Shown piece by piece: positions 17,726 to 26,696 of a stretch of 64,000 bases of DNA; within the stretch, counting starts at the first letter, position 1, and each line of letters opens with the position of its first letter. Source of the stretch: Burkholderiales bacterium (GTDB taxonomy: Bacteria; Pseudomonadota; Gammaproteobacteria; Burkholderiales; SG8-39). The DNA is taken from NCBI GenBank assembly GCA_023383795.1, contig JAHDYJ010000013.1:1-64000 (forward strand). Reading direction: 5' to 3'. The position numbers were made by a program, and so were the translations under genes. The notes under the pieces are model-generated. The model had not been told where the DNA came from. It searched no databases and saw only the letters and a program-made list of their open reading frames with translations.

Positions 17726-17991
17726 TGAGCCGCCGCGCGAAGGTCGTTGCGCTGCCGGGGCAGCCGCGGGCCGCCGCCGCGAAGATCGCGAGCGAGCCGA
17801 CGCTGCACGAGGTCACGGCCAGGCTCGAGCGCGTGCGCCGCGAGCTCCTCGCGAGCGTCGAGCAGCAGGCGGCGATCGCGGAGGAGCTCACGCGCAACCT
17901 GCCCGAAGAGGTCCGGCGCCGGATCAAGGCGAACATCGACGAGGTCCGCGCGGAGCTCGTCGCGTTCGGCGAGCGGCGCAAGCGTTCCTGA
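17725..17991 (+). CDS. Small coiled-coil protein of unknown function
   Basis: Not recognised. The 88-residue protein has a basic N-terminus (MSRRAKVVALPGQPRAAAAK) and then a mostly helical, charged stretch (LHEVTARLERVRRELLASVE and onward to RRRIKANIDEVRAELVAFGE) that should form a coiled coil. Its start overlaps the stop of the DUF4258 gene (TGATG), so the two proteins are made together and may interact. No membrane segment or signal is present. Confidence 0.65.
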   Translation: MSRRAKVVALPGQPRAAAAKIASEPTLHEVTARLERVRRELLASVEQQAAIAEELTRNLPEEVRRRIKANIDEVRAELVAFGERRKRS

Positions 17992-18034
17992 GCAGGACGC
18001 GGCGCATCGCCAAGCCGCGAGCGGCGCGCGAGTC

Positions 18035-21000
18035 TCAGCGCCGGCGCGGATTCCGCCACACGAACCGCTGCCGCGGCCCGTGCCCGACGATGAAGGCGAG
18101 CACGCAGACCAGCGCGAGAAAGGCCGCGACCGCGCCGATGCGCAGCCATGCGGTCCTGTCCGCCTCGAGCGAGAACCAGTCCGGGCCCATGGCGACGACC
18201 ATCAAGGCGCCGCCGAGGAGCGTGGCGAGCGCCGCCAGCTTGTGGTGACGCAGGAACGCCACCGCCATCGTCGCGACCACGAGCACGGCCCCCGTCGTGC
18301 GCAGCACGCCCGGCATGCTGTCGATGTAGGCGAGGCCGAGCAGAAGCAACGTCGCGCCCGTCGTGAGCGCCGCGGTGAAGAGCGCGATCATGGTCCGTGA
18401 GCGCGCCACGAGCCCCTGCGCGAGGAAGTCGAAGGCGATGGCCGGCACGCGCCCCGCCTGGAAGACCCGGCGCACCGGACCGAGGTTCGCGTGCTTGCCG
18501 GCGCCGGCCGCAACGGTGACCGCCAGCGTCCGCGAAGCGATCGAGGTCACGAGGTCGGAGCCGACTTCCTCGGCGATCCGCTCGCGCCCCACCCTGCAGC
18601 GCCTGAAGACCGTGACGATCGTTTCCGGCGACACCGGCTGGCCTTGCGAGGAGCGGATCGCCTGGTCCATCGCCAGCGCGAAGTCCGCGCCGTAGCAGCG
18701 CGGCGCTCCGCCGCGCGCGAGGTCGTGCTCCACCGCCTCGGCGACCACGGGAAGCTCGGCCCTGAGGATGTCGAGGTGGAGCCGGCGCGTCACCGCCGCG
18801 GCGCAGATGGGCAGCTGCTCGGGCACCGGCACGTTCGGATCGTTCAGGTAGGCGAGCTCCGACGCGATCCGGTCGAGGTCCTGCTGCCACAGGCTCTCGA
18901 GGAAGGCGGCATCGGCCGGCCGCTCGGCCACGGTCACCGCCAGGGCGTGGATCACGTCGAGCGCGGCAACGGCGCCCCCGTGGCGCACCAGACCGGCGTA
19001 CGAGCTGTACAGCTGCCGCAGCCGGTCGGGATTGAGCAGGATCCGGCTCAGCCGCTCCGCGCCGTCGAGGCGGCCGAACATCCAGTCGTTCGCGCGCCAG
19101 GAGCGCTTGAGGAACGCGCCGAAGTTCGCGAGCTGCGCACCCGCCAGCTTGTCGCGCGCGGCGTCCGGTCCGCCGAACGAGGTCGGGACGTCGGCGCTCA
19201 CCTGCAGGAGCTCGACGTACTGGTCGCGGACGTCGCGATACGATCCGAAGGCGTTCAGCACCACCTCGACGGCGAGCAGGTTGCGCAGCACGTCGTCGAC
19301 CGTGCCGCCGGCCGGGGTGAGGACGTCGAAGTGCTGCCGCAGCGTCTCGTGCGCCGCGCGGTCCTCCGCGCGCGGCCAGGTGAACCCATCGGCGAGATGC
19401 GTCCGGAAGATCGTGCCCGCCTCGGCGACGACGCGTGCGATGTCGAGCGCGAGCGCCCCGAGCGACTGCCTCGCGTCCTCGGGAAAGAGACCGCTCCAGG
19501 CCTGCAGGGCGTGTACGATCCAGTCGGTCACCTGCGCGTCGGTGAGCTTGGCGGTGCCCGCCTCGGCGAAGTACCCGACGAGCTCGTCGCTCTGCGCACG
19601 CCAGAAGCCGCCGTCGTCGGCGCGGCGGACGCGCACCTCGCGAAACAGGTCGAACGCGCGCCGCCGCAGCGCGCGCAGGCTCGTGCGCACGGCCCGGTTC
19701 GCGTCCACCGGCGTGGTCAGCCGCAGCGTCCGCGACAGCACGTCGAGCATCATGTCCGCCATGTTCTCGAGCGCGAACACGCCCCAGCGCCAGTGCGTCC
19801 GCTCGTCCGCCGAGCGCGGATCGAGGGGATCCATGGTCGGCGCCCAGGGCACCTCGTCGGCCACCGCCAGGAACCGCGCCATCATCCAGTCGCGCAGGCG
19901 CCGTCCGAGCGCCTGCCTGCCCTTGGTGCGCTCGATCAGCTCGGCCGACACCACGGGCAGCAGGTAGTCCGTCGAGCTTTCGAGCCGCCGCTTGCGATAC
20001 ACCGGGAACAGGCGCTGGGCGAGCGCGTGCACGGTCTCCAGCCCGAGCATCATCACGCCCGCGCGGTTCTGGTGCTTGCGGCGCACGAGGCGGTTCTGGC
20101 GGAGCACCGCGTCGATCTGCGCGGAGATCGACTCGACGCTCGGGAGCTCCATCAGGCTCGCCAGCGCGACCTGCGCGATGTCGGGCGTGCGGCGCGGATC
20201 GTCCGGCTCCGGCCACGCCGAGGCGCCCGGGTTCGGCACGACGTAGGCGAGGATGCGGCGGACCTCGCGCTCCGCGCGCTGCGCGAAGATCGCCTCGACC
20301 GCGGATTCGAGCGGCTTGTTGTCGAGGATGCCGCCGTCGAGCAGGAAGCGGCTCTCGGGGATGTTGCGTGCCTCCCGCTTGCCTGGTGCGCCGACCGCGT
20401 CCGGGTGGTCCGCCGGGTAGAAGAGCGGCTCGAACGCGACCGGGAACGAGGCGGTGGCGCGCGCGGCGAACGCGAGCCGCTCGGCGATCCGCTCGTCGTC
20501 GAACGCGTCGTAGCCGACGTCGGGACCGCGCCGGAAGCAGAAGCGCGCGCGGTGGCTGACGTCCGCAATCACGGTGCCGAAGTCGTCCGGGACCGTGTTC
20601 GGGTTTCCGTGGAGGAGGGTGGTCGTCAGGTTGAGCTCGATCGGGACGGCGGCGGGGTCCAGCAGCTGAGCGCGCCCGGAGCGGCGCACGGCGGCGAAGG
20701 CGCGGCGCAGCTCGACCAGGAAGTAGTCGTTGCCGCGCAGCAGCGACGGCGGATCGGATTCCACCGCGCTGCGCAGCAGGTCCTCGAGCGCGCCCTGGTT
20801 CAGCCAGACGTCGCGCAGCGGCGCGAGGTCGGCGTCGCAGACGCTCGCGAGCGCGAGCAGCGCGCCGTTGATGCCGCCCGCGCTCGCGCCGCTGATCACG
20901 TCGACGCGCGCCTCGGTGCCCGTTGCGCGCAGCAGCTCGCCGTACGCGTCCTGCCTGCGCACCACCCGGTTGATCTCGCTCGCGACGCCGCCGATCCACA

Positions 21001-21088
21001 CGGCGAGACTCACGCCGCCGTTCATCACGAGCGCGAGGCGGAGCTCCTCGACGTCGTCCGGACCGAGGGCGGGCAGCGCGGGGACCAT
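18035..21088 (-). CDS. Large patatin-like phospholipase with C-terminal membrane segments
   Basis: The 1017-residue protein starts at ATG 21088 after gaaggagaa. Residues 20-40 (LVMNGGVSLAVWIGGVASEI) form the glycine-rich oxyanion loop; GASAGG places the nucleophile at Ser69 and LDGGILDNKP the Asp partner at 251, completing the patatin catalytic dyad. A long helical middle (about 300-870) matches the type often labelled DUF3376 after patatin domains. Residues about 880-1005 contain four hydrophobic stretches (for example GATLLLLGLAYI and FLALVCVLAFIVG), so the protein is probably anchored in the inner membrane with a cytoplasmic lipase domain. It lies 37 nt downstream of an M20 peptidase gene in the same direction. 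Confidence 0.88.
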   Translation of the reverse strand: MVPALPALGPDDVEELRLALVMNGGVSLAVWIGGVASEINRVVRRQDAYGELLRATGTEARVDVISGASAGGINGALLALASVCDADLAPLRDVWLNQGALEDLLRSAVESDPPSLLRGNDYFLVELRRAFAAVRRSGRAQLLDPAAVPIELNLTTTLLHGNPNTVPDDFGTVIADVSHRARFCFRRGPDVGYDAFDDERIAERLAFAARATASFPVAFEPLFYPADHPDAVGAPGKREARNIPESRFLLDGGILDNKPLESAVEAIFAQRAEREVRRILAYVVPNPGASAWPEPDDPRRTPDIAQVALASLMELPSVESISAQIDAVLRQNRLVRRKHQNRAGVMMLGLETVHALAQRLFPVYRKRRLESSTDYLLPVVSAELIERTKGRQALGRRLRDWMMARFLAVADEVPWAPTMDPLDPRSADERTHWRWGVFALENMADMMLDVLSRTLRLTTPVDANRAVRTSLRALRRRAFDLFREVRVRRADDGGFWRAQSDELVGYFAEAGTAKLTDAQVTDWIVHALQAWSGLFPEDARQSLGALALDIARVVAEAGTIFRTHLADGFTWPRAEDRAAHETLRQHFDVLTPAGGTVDDVLRNLLAVEVVLNAFGSYRDVRDQYVELLQVSADVPTSFGGPDAARDKLAGAQLANFGAFLKRSWRANDWMFGRLDGAERLSRILLNPDRLRQLYSSYAGLVRHGGAVAALDVIHALAVTVAERPADAAFLESLWQQDLDRIASELAYLNDPNVPVPEQLPICAAAVTRRLHLDILRAELPVVAEAVEHDLARGGAPRCYGADFALAMDQAIRSSQGQPVSPETIVTVFRRCRVGRERIAEEVGSDLVTSIASRTLAVTVAAGAGKHANLGPVRRVFQAGRVPAIAFDFLAQGLVARSRTMIALFTAALTTGATLLLLGLAYIDSMPGVLRTTGAVLVVATMAVAFLRHHKLAALATLLGGALMVVAMGPDWFSLEADRTAWLRIGAVAAFLALVCVLAFIVGHGPRQRFVWRNPRRR

Positions 21089-21125
21089 GAGTTCTCCTTC
21101 GGCGAAGCGCTCGACCGGGGGCGGA

Positions 21126-22307
21126 TCAACCCGCGAGCAGGCTGCGGAGCGCGCGGCAGTAGATCTCGAGCGTCGGCGCGATCGTGTCGAGCGCGATGCG
21201 CTCGTCGTTCGCGTGGATGTTCTCGCAGGTGACGCCGAAGCCGTTGGTGGCGGGCACACCGAGCTGGTGGAGGAGGTTCCCCACGCTCGAGGGGCCGACC
21301 ACGTCCGTCGCCGGCTCGCGCCCCAGGACCTCGCGCGCGGCGTCCCGCAGGGCGCGCACGATGGGGGCGTCGGCAGCGAGCTGGTAGGCCGGCCAGCCCG
21401 CGATCCACTCGATCTCGGTGCGGGGCAGGTCCGGCGCGGCGCGGTCGTGCTCCTCGACAAGCCGCGCAACGTGCGCCCGGGCGGCCGCGTCGTCGAAATC
21501 GGGCGTGAGCCGGACGTCGACGTTCATCGTGCAGAGATCGGGCACCACGGAGAAGCCGCTGCCGCCCTCGACGGCCGTGACGGAGGCGCGCGGCGGCAGC
21601 GGAAAGCCTGCAGGGTTCGCGGCAGGGAGCGCGGTCGCGTGAAGCGCATCGACGAGCTTCGCCGCCCGCCAGACGGCGCTCGCGCCCTTGTTGTCCGAGG
21701 AACCCGTGTGCGCGGCCTGACCGTGAACGCGGACGCGCGCGCGCAGGAAGCCGCGCCCGCCGATCGCGATCCGATCGTTGCCCGGATAGCCGATCATCGC
21801 GCCTGCGGGCTGCAGCGACGGCCCGTGCACCTCCATGAATCGGCGCAGACCGGTGAACTCTCCGGTGTGCTCCCCGGCATCGAACACGTACGCCAGCGAT
21901 CCGGACCAGCCGCCCGATCGCGGCAGCAGCGTCTCGAGCGCGTGGCAGAAGATCGCGACGGCGGCCTTGCTGTCGCCGCTGCCGCGGCCGTACAGCCAGC
22001 CGTCGGCCTGCGCCGCCGAGAGCGGAGCATGCGTCCACCGGCTCTCGTCGCCGAACGGCGCCGTATCGACCGTGGCGTTCAGGAGATAGCAGCGGCCCCG
22101 CGAGGCGCCGATCCGGCCCCATATGGCGATCGGTGCGCCGCGCGCGTCGTGCACGAACTCGTGCGGCAGCTTGTGCGCCGACAGCCAGCCGGCGACGGCG
22201 TCGAGCACCGGCTCGTAGGGGTCGATGCCCGCACGGCTCGGGATCCTGACGAGCTCGCTCAGGAACCGGACGATGGCGTGCGTCGCGTCAGGCTCGGCCA
22301 TGCGCAT
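21126..22307 (-). CDS. M20-family metallopeptidase homologue lacking one metal ligand
   Basis: The 393-residue protein has the M20 (ArgE/DapE/CPG2) layout: WLYGRGSGDSKAAVAIF with the bridging Asp, FDAGEHTGEF with the catalytic/metal Glu, a dimerisation domain beginning RGFLRARVRVHGQAAHTG, and CENIHANDE with the last His. The first motif is LLNATVDTAPFGD, where the family has GHxD; the metal-binding His is replaced by Thr. It may be mono-zinc, of altered activity, or inactive. The start is ATG 22307 (22301 possible). It shares a 132-bp divergent promoter region with the hydrolase-protease fusion gene and precedes the patatin gene. Confidence 0.85.
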   Translation of the reverse strand: MRMAEPDATHAIVRFLSELVRIPSRAGIDPYEPVLDAVAGWLSAHKLPHEFVHDARGAPIAIWGRIGASRGRCYLLNATVDTAPFGDESRWTHAPLSAAQADGWLYGRGSGDSKAAVAIFCHALETLLPRSGGWSGSLAYVFDAGEHTGEFTGLRRFMEVHGPSLQPAGAMIGYPGNDRIAIGGRGFLRARVRVHGQAAHTGSSDNKGASAVWRAAKLVDALHATALPAANPAGFPLPPRASVTAVEGGSGFSVVPDLCTMNVDVRLTPDFDDAAARAHVARLVEEHDRAAPDLPRTEIEWIAGWPAYQLAADAPIVRALRDAAREVLGREPATDVVGPSSVGNLLHQLGVPATNGFGVTCENIHANDERIALDTIAPTLEIYCRALRSLLAG

Positions 22308-22439
22308 ATCGTAGCCGATGGCGCTTGCGCCCGGGCGGATGCGATCGTCGGGCGGCGGGTGGCGCACGGCAAGAGGCGCGCTCTTCCTCGTGGTATCGTG
22401 CCCCGCACGTCGCTGTCTATCGACGCCTCACTTCGGGGG

Positions 22440-24938
22440 ATGGCCATGGCAAAGCGCGCCGCGAGATCGAGCACCAAGGGTTCCCGCAAGTCGAGCAAAG
22501 CACGCAAGAAGAGCGCTCGCCTCGAGCGCCTGAAGCTCGCGGCGCCGGTCGGCGCCGGCGCACGGCCCTCGTCGCCCGCCGGCACCGGCGCACGGTCCCT
22601 GACCGTCAAGTCGGGGGCCCAGCCCGCCGCGCAGACCGTGATCTTCATTCACGGCATCGGCAACAAGCCCGAGGCCGCGATCCTCAAGTGCCAGTGGGAC
22701 ACGGCGCTCTTCGGGGTCGAGATGGGCGACCGCACCCGGATGGCGTACTGGGTGAACCGCGAGTACTACCCGCAGCCGCTCGCGGAGGACTGCTCGGCGG
22801 GCGACACGGTCTCGGAGGAGGGCGGGCTCGCCGACACCGGGGGCTTCGGCGTCGCCGCGGCGTCCGCGCTCGCCACGGGGCGCGAGCTCGACGCCGCCGC
22901 GGCGATCGACGCCGAGATCCGCACGCTCACGACCGATCCCGCCGAGCAGCGCCTGCTGCGCAAGCTGTCGGGGCGCATCCTCGCGGGCGCGGCGGCGCCG
23001 ACCGGGCCGGCGGCGCGCGACGTGCGGGCGAAGATCATTCCGCTGCCGCCGTTCCTGCGCAAGCTCGTCACGCGCTTCCTGTCGAGCACGTTCCTGCGCG
23101 ACGTCAACGATTTCCTGTTCCATCCGGACCGCCGCGCCAGGATGGAGCAGACGCTGATCGACCGGCTGAGCTCGGGCGGCGGGCCCTTCGTCGTCGTCGC
23201 GCACAGCCAGGGCACGATGATCGCCTACAACGTGCTGCGGCGGCTCGCGAAGGCCGATGCGGACGTGCGCCTCTTCCTGACGATCGGCTCGCCGCTCGGC
23301 CTCGACGAGGTGCAGGACGTCCTGAAGGAGTGGGGCCCGCTCAAGGTGCCGGACTGCGTCGAGCGCTGGGTGAACGTCGCGGACCGCCTCGACCCGGTCG
23401 CGGCGGATCCGGACATCTCGAACGACTTCGAGGGTGGCGCGATCGAGAACCACGACGGCGTCGGCCTCAACCCGGACTCTCCGCGCCACCCGCATTCGGC
23501 GACGGGCTACCTGCGCACGAGCTTCGCGCGCGACGCGGTGCGCGAAGTGGTCGGCCACGCGTTCGCCCAGATCACCGGACGCGCCGTGCTCGTGAAGGAT
23601 CTCGTCCGCGACATCGAGAACGGCCGGCGCGAGACGCGGCATCCGACGCTGATCCAGTTGCGGGCGCCCGATGCCGGCACATCCGCAGGCGGTTCGCTCG
23701 ACGCGATCCGCAAGCGCTTGCAGTCGACGATCGCCGACCTCGTCAAGCAGTCGGGCGATCGCCTCGCGGACGCCGAGATCGACCTCATGCGGCGCTTCGT
23801 CGCCGCCCGGCTGACCCGGCTCGAGATCGAGAGCCTGCGCACGCTCTTCTTCGACCTGCAGATCGAGAAGGTATGGCGCAACGCGGGCAAGCGCGCGCTG
23901 ATCCACGAATCGACCCACACGATCCAGGCGCGCCCGGCGAATCTCGGCTACCAGGCGACCGGCCACGGCATCAACTGGGCCGTGCTCGACACCGGCATCC
24001 GGGCGGATCACCCGCACTTCGCCGAGTTCGCCAACGTCGTGGCGCAGTGGGACTGCACGAAGCAGGGTGACGCGCGCGAGCTGCTTCCCGGGCAGCAGGG
24101 CTTCGGGACGCTCGACGGCAACGGGCACGGGACCCACGTCGCCGGCGTCATCGCCGGGCACCTGAAGGTCCCGCTCGAGGCGGGCGGCGATCCGGTCGAG
24201 TTCCAGGGCATGGCGCCGCGCGCGAAGCTCTACGGCTTCAAGGTGCTCGACGACGGCGGGAACGGGCAGGACTCCTGGATCATCAAGGCGCTCGACAAGG
24301 TCGCGGAGCTGAACGAGCGCGCCGGGCAGCTCCTCATCCACGGCGTCAACCTGAGCCTCGGCGGCGGCTTCGACCCGAGCGTCTACGGCTGCGGCCACAC
24401 GCCGCTCTGCCAGGAGCTGCGGCGGCTGTGGAACCAGGGCGTGCTCGTCTGCCTCGCGGCCGGCAACGAGGGCTACGCGCTGCTCAAGGCCGAAGGCGGC
24501 GAGGTCCCGGCCAACATGGATCTCTCGATCGGCGATCCGGCCAACCTCGAGGAGGCGATCGCGATCGGCTCGATCCACAAGTCGCGGCCGCACACCTACG
24601 GCGTGTCGTTCTTCTCGTCGCGCGGCCCGACCGCCGACGGGCGGCGCAAGCCCGACCTGGTGGCGCCCGGCGAGCAGATCCTCTCCGCGTATCACGCGTT
24701 CAGGAAGAAGGCGAATCCCACCGCGCGCGATCTCTACATCGAGATGAGCGGCACCAGCATGGCGACGCCGCACGTGGCGGGCCTGCTCGCCGCGTTCCTC
24801 TCGATCCGCAAGGAGTTCGTAGGCTACCCGGAGCGCGTGAAGCAGATCCTGCTCGGCAACTGCACCGACCTCGGCCGGGACCGGTACATCCAGGGATGCG
24901 GCATGCCGAACCTGATCAAGATGCTCTCGAACACCTGA
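22440..24938 (+). CDS. Alpha/beta hydrolase fused to a subtilisin-type (S8) serine protease
   Basis: An 832-residue two-enzyme protein. The first 50 residues are Lys/Arg/Ser-rich and low complexity, with no signal peptide. Residues 65-400 form an alpha/beta hydrolase: IFIHGIGNKP (oxyanion side, His71) and VVAHSQGTM (nucleophile Ser256). Residues 510-832 are a subtilase with the full triad: AVLDTGI (Asp517), DGNGHGTHVAG (His563), AAGN oxyanion Asn676 and SGTSMATPHVAG (Ser773). No propeptide or secretion signal is visible, so both activities would be cytoplasmic unless exported by another route. ATG 22440 follows ttcgggg; ATG 22446 is equally possible. A calpain-type protease gene follows. Confidence 0.9.
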   Translation: MAMAKRAARSSTKGSRKSSKARKKSARLERLKLAAPVGAGARPSSPAGTGARSLTVKSGAQPAAQTVIFIHGIGNKPEAAILKCQWDTALFGVEMGDRTRMAYWVNREYYPQPLAEDCSAGDTVSEEGGLADTGGFGVAAASALATGRELDAAAAIDAEIRTLTTDPAEQRLLRKLSGRILAGAAAPTGPAARDVRAKIIPLPPFLRKLVTRFLSSTFLRDVNDFLFHPDRRARMEQTLIDRLSSGGGPFVVVAHSQGTMIAYNVLRRLAKADADVRLFLTIGSPLGLDEVQDVLKEWGPLKVPDCVERWVNVADRLDPVAADPDISNDFEGGAIENHDGVGLNPDSPRHPHSATGYLRTSFARDAVREVVGHAFAQITGRAVLVKDLVRDIENGRRETRHPTLIQLRAPDAGTSAGGSLDAIRKRLQSTIADLVKQSGDRLADAEIDLMRRFVAARLTRLEIESLRTLFFDLQIEKVWRNAGKRALIHESTHTIQARPANLGYQATGHGINWAVLDTGIRADHPHFAEFANVVAQWDCTKQGDARELLPGQQGFGTLDGNGHGTHVAGVIAGHLKVPLEAGGDPVEFQGMAPRAKLYGFKVLDDGGNGQDSWIIKALDKVAELNERAGQLLIHGVNLSLGGGFDPSVYGCGHTPLCQELRRLWNQGVLVCLAAGNEGYALLKAEGGEVPANMDLSIGDPANLEEAIAIGSIHKSRPHTYGVSFFSSRGPTADGRRKPDLVAPGEQILSAYHAFRKKANPTARDLYIEMSGTSMATPHVAGLLAAFLSIRKEFVGYPERVKQILLGNCTDLGRDRYIQGCGMPNLIKMLSNT

Positions 24939-24940
24939 CG

Positions 24941-25131
24941 AGGTCGTCATTCGCGCGCAAGCGGGGGAGGTCGTCATCCCGCGAACGCGAAGGAAGGTGT
25001 CATTCCCCGCGAGCGGGAGTCCGGTTCGCATCCGCATGCCGACGGATGGATTCGACCGTTCGGCCTATTGCATGCCTATCGCGACCGGCGGAGAGTGAGC
25101 GACGGTCATCCCCGCGCCGTGGCGGCGGGGT
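24941..25131. repeat. Tandem degenerate REP-like units (gtcat...cgcg...gcggg)
   Basis: Three roughly 27-bp units follow each other at 24941-24967, 24968-24994 and 24995-25022. Each begins aggt(c)gtcat and contains a cgcg/gcggg hairpin-like core; a fourth related unit lies at 25105-25131. They resemble the dispersed gtcattcccgcgaaagcggg palindromes common in proteobacterial intergenic DNA. They occupy the gap between the fusion protease and the calpain gene. Confidence 0.65.
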
Positions 25132-25212
25132 GTGCGACGCCGCAACGGCGTTTCGAGCGCGACCCCCGTGTGATCCCGCCCTGCGGACCGACCGCGAGCA
25201 AGGAGCGCGATC

Positions 25213-26577
25213 ATGCCCGAGACATTCGAGTCCAATCCCGCCGCCGCCCAGAACTCGGCGGTCATCAATCCCTACGCGCTGGCGGAGCTGATCGTCGGCC
25301 GCCGGATCCGGTGGAAGGAGAGCGCGAGCGCGCCGAAGCTGCTGGAGAGCATCCTGCAGACGCCGTACGACGAGCTCTTCGATCCGAAGTTCGAGGGTCC
25401 GCTCTACACGGGGCTGAAGCTCAACGAGAAGCTCCAGCTCGAGCGCGTGCGCTCGCCGCTGCTCGACATCGAGCCGACGGCCGACGTGAACGACCTCGAG
25501 TCGCCCGATGCGCTGCCGGCGGAGATCCGCAAGCTCGCCGATCTGCGCGAGCGCTACCAGACCTCCGACGTGGGCTCGATCGCGGTGCACAGGGCCGAGA
25601 TCGCGGGCCAGCAGCTCTTCCTCACGCTGCGGCTGCCGGACAAGGAGCGGCTGCGGCGGATGGCGCGCGTGCTGAGCCGCGACGTCGTGAAGGCGATCGC
25701 GTACGACCCGTCGGCGCAGGGCAGCCCGGCGGACTGGACGCCGCCCGGCGCGACCTGGGGCGACGCGGGCGACTTCTTCAGCGAGGCCGCGGAGTTCTTC
25801 GACCCGATCCAGGGCGCGGTCGCGAACTGCTACTACATCGCCGCGCTGTCCGCCCTCGCCTGGGCCGCGCCGTTCCGCATCCAGCACCTCACGCGGGCGA
25901 CCGGGCCGAACCAGCAGCAGTTCGTCAACCTGATCCGCTTCTACAAGCCCGACGGCAACGGGGCGCTCGACAAGGAGATCGAGGTCACCGACACGGTGCC
26001 GCTCAACGGCTCCGGCGGCTTCATCTACTGCCGCTCGAGCGAGACGGGCGAGATCTGGCCCGCGGTCTACGAGAAGGCGTTCGCCAAGCTGAAGACCGGC
26101 ACCACGACCGACCATCCGGACATCACCGCGACGGGCTGGGGCGACTGCGTGTTCGCGACCGCGCAGCTGAACGGCGGCAAGCGCTTCTACTACGACACCG
26201 CGAGCCGCAGCGGCGACCAGCTGTGGGACATCGTGCGCTCGAACTCGATGGGCGGACGGACCTTCAACCCGATGACCGCGTGGACCTACTCGTCCGGCGA
26301 CGCCGCGCCGAAGAAGGTCGTGTATGCCGACGCGAACATCGTCGGCTCGCACTGCTACACGGTGCTCGGCTGGGACTACCGCAACGGGCAGAAGTACCTG
26401 ATCCTGCGCAACCCGTGGGGCAACACCGAGGCGACGGCCGGCGCGCTGACGGGGACCACCGTGCTCTACGACATCAGCTGGTGGCGGCCGATCACGCTCG
26501 CGACGGTGGACGGCACCTTCGGCATGGAGGCGGGCGCGTTCAAGACCTACTTCGGCGGGATCGGCGTGGCCAAGTAG
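25213..26577 (+). CDS. Calpain-family (C2) cysteine protease
   Basis: The 454-residue protein has the three calpain catalytic blocks in order: DPIQGAVANCYYIAAL with Gln200 and nucleophile Cys206, GSHCYTVLGWD with His380, and LILRNPWGN with Asn400. The N-terminal 190 residues are helical and not recognised. No signal peptide or calcium-binding EF hand is seen, so it is probably a cytoplasmic, calcium-independent bacterial calpain-like protease. It starts at ATG 25213 after aaggagcgcg. Its position directly behind the hydrolase-subtilase fusion, separated by REP-like units, suggests a functional grouping of predicted hydrolases. Confidence 0.88.
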   Translation: MPETFESNPAAAQNSAVINPYALAELIVGRRIRWKESASAPKLLESILQTPYDELFDPKFEGPLYTGLKLNEKLQLERVRSPLLDIEPTADVNDLESPDALPAEIRKLADLRERYQTSDVGSIAVHRAEIAGQQLFLTLRLPDKERLRRMARVLSRDVVKAIAYDPSAQGSPADWTPPGATWGDAGDFFSEAAEFFDPIQGAVANCYYIAALSALAWAAPFRIQHLTRATGPNQQQFVNLIRFYKPDGNGALDKEIEVTDTVPLNGSGGFIYCRSSETGEIWPAVYEKAFAKLKTGTTTDHPDITATGWGDCVFATAQLNGGKRFYYDTASRSGDQLWDIVRSNSMGGRTFNPMTAWTYSSGDAAPKKVVYADANIVGSHCYTVLGWDYRNGQKYLILRNPWGNTEATAGALTGTTVLYDISWWRPITLATVDGTFGMEAGAFKTYFGGIGVAK

Positions 26578-26696
26578 AGCGGGCGGCGTCCTGCGCGGGC
26601 GACGGCGGAGCCCGGCCCCGGAGGGGCAGGGAATCTTTGCGGGCCGCCGCCCGTTCTGGTTAACTGGCATCCGCGCGACGCACGGAGGCCGAGGCC

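Noticed and set aside
20730-22439. An upstream extension of the hydrolase-subtilase frame by 570 codons
   Set aside because: The extension lies antisense to the patatin and M20 genes and has no recognisable domains; ATG 22440 with a clear N-terminus is a better start.
24941-25131. A CRISPR array
   Set aside because: The units are directly adjacent, degenerate and palindromic, with no spacers and no cas genes.
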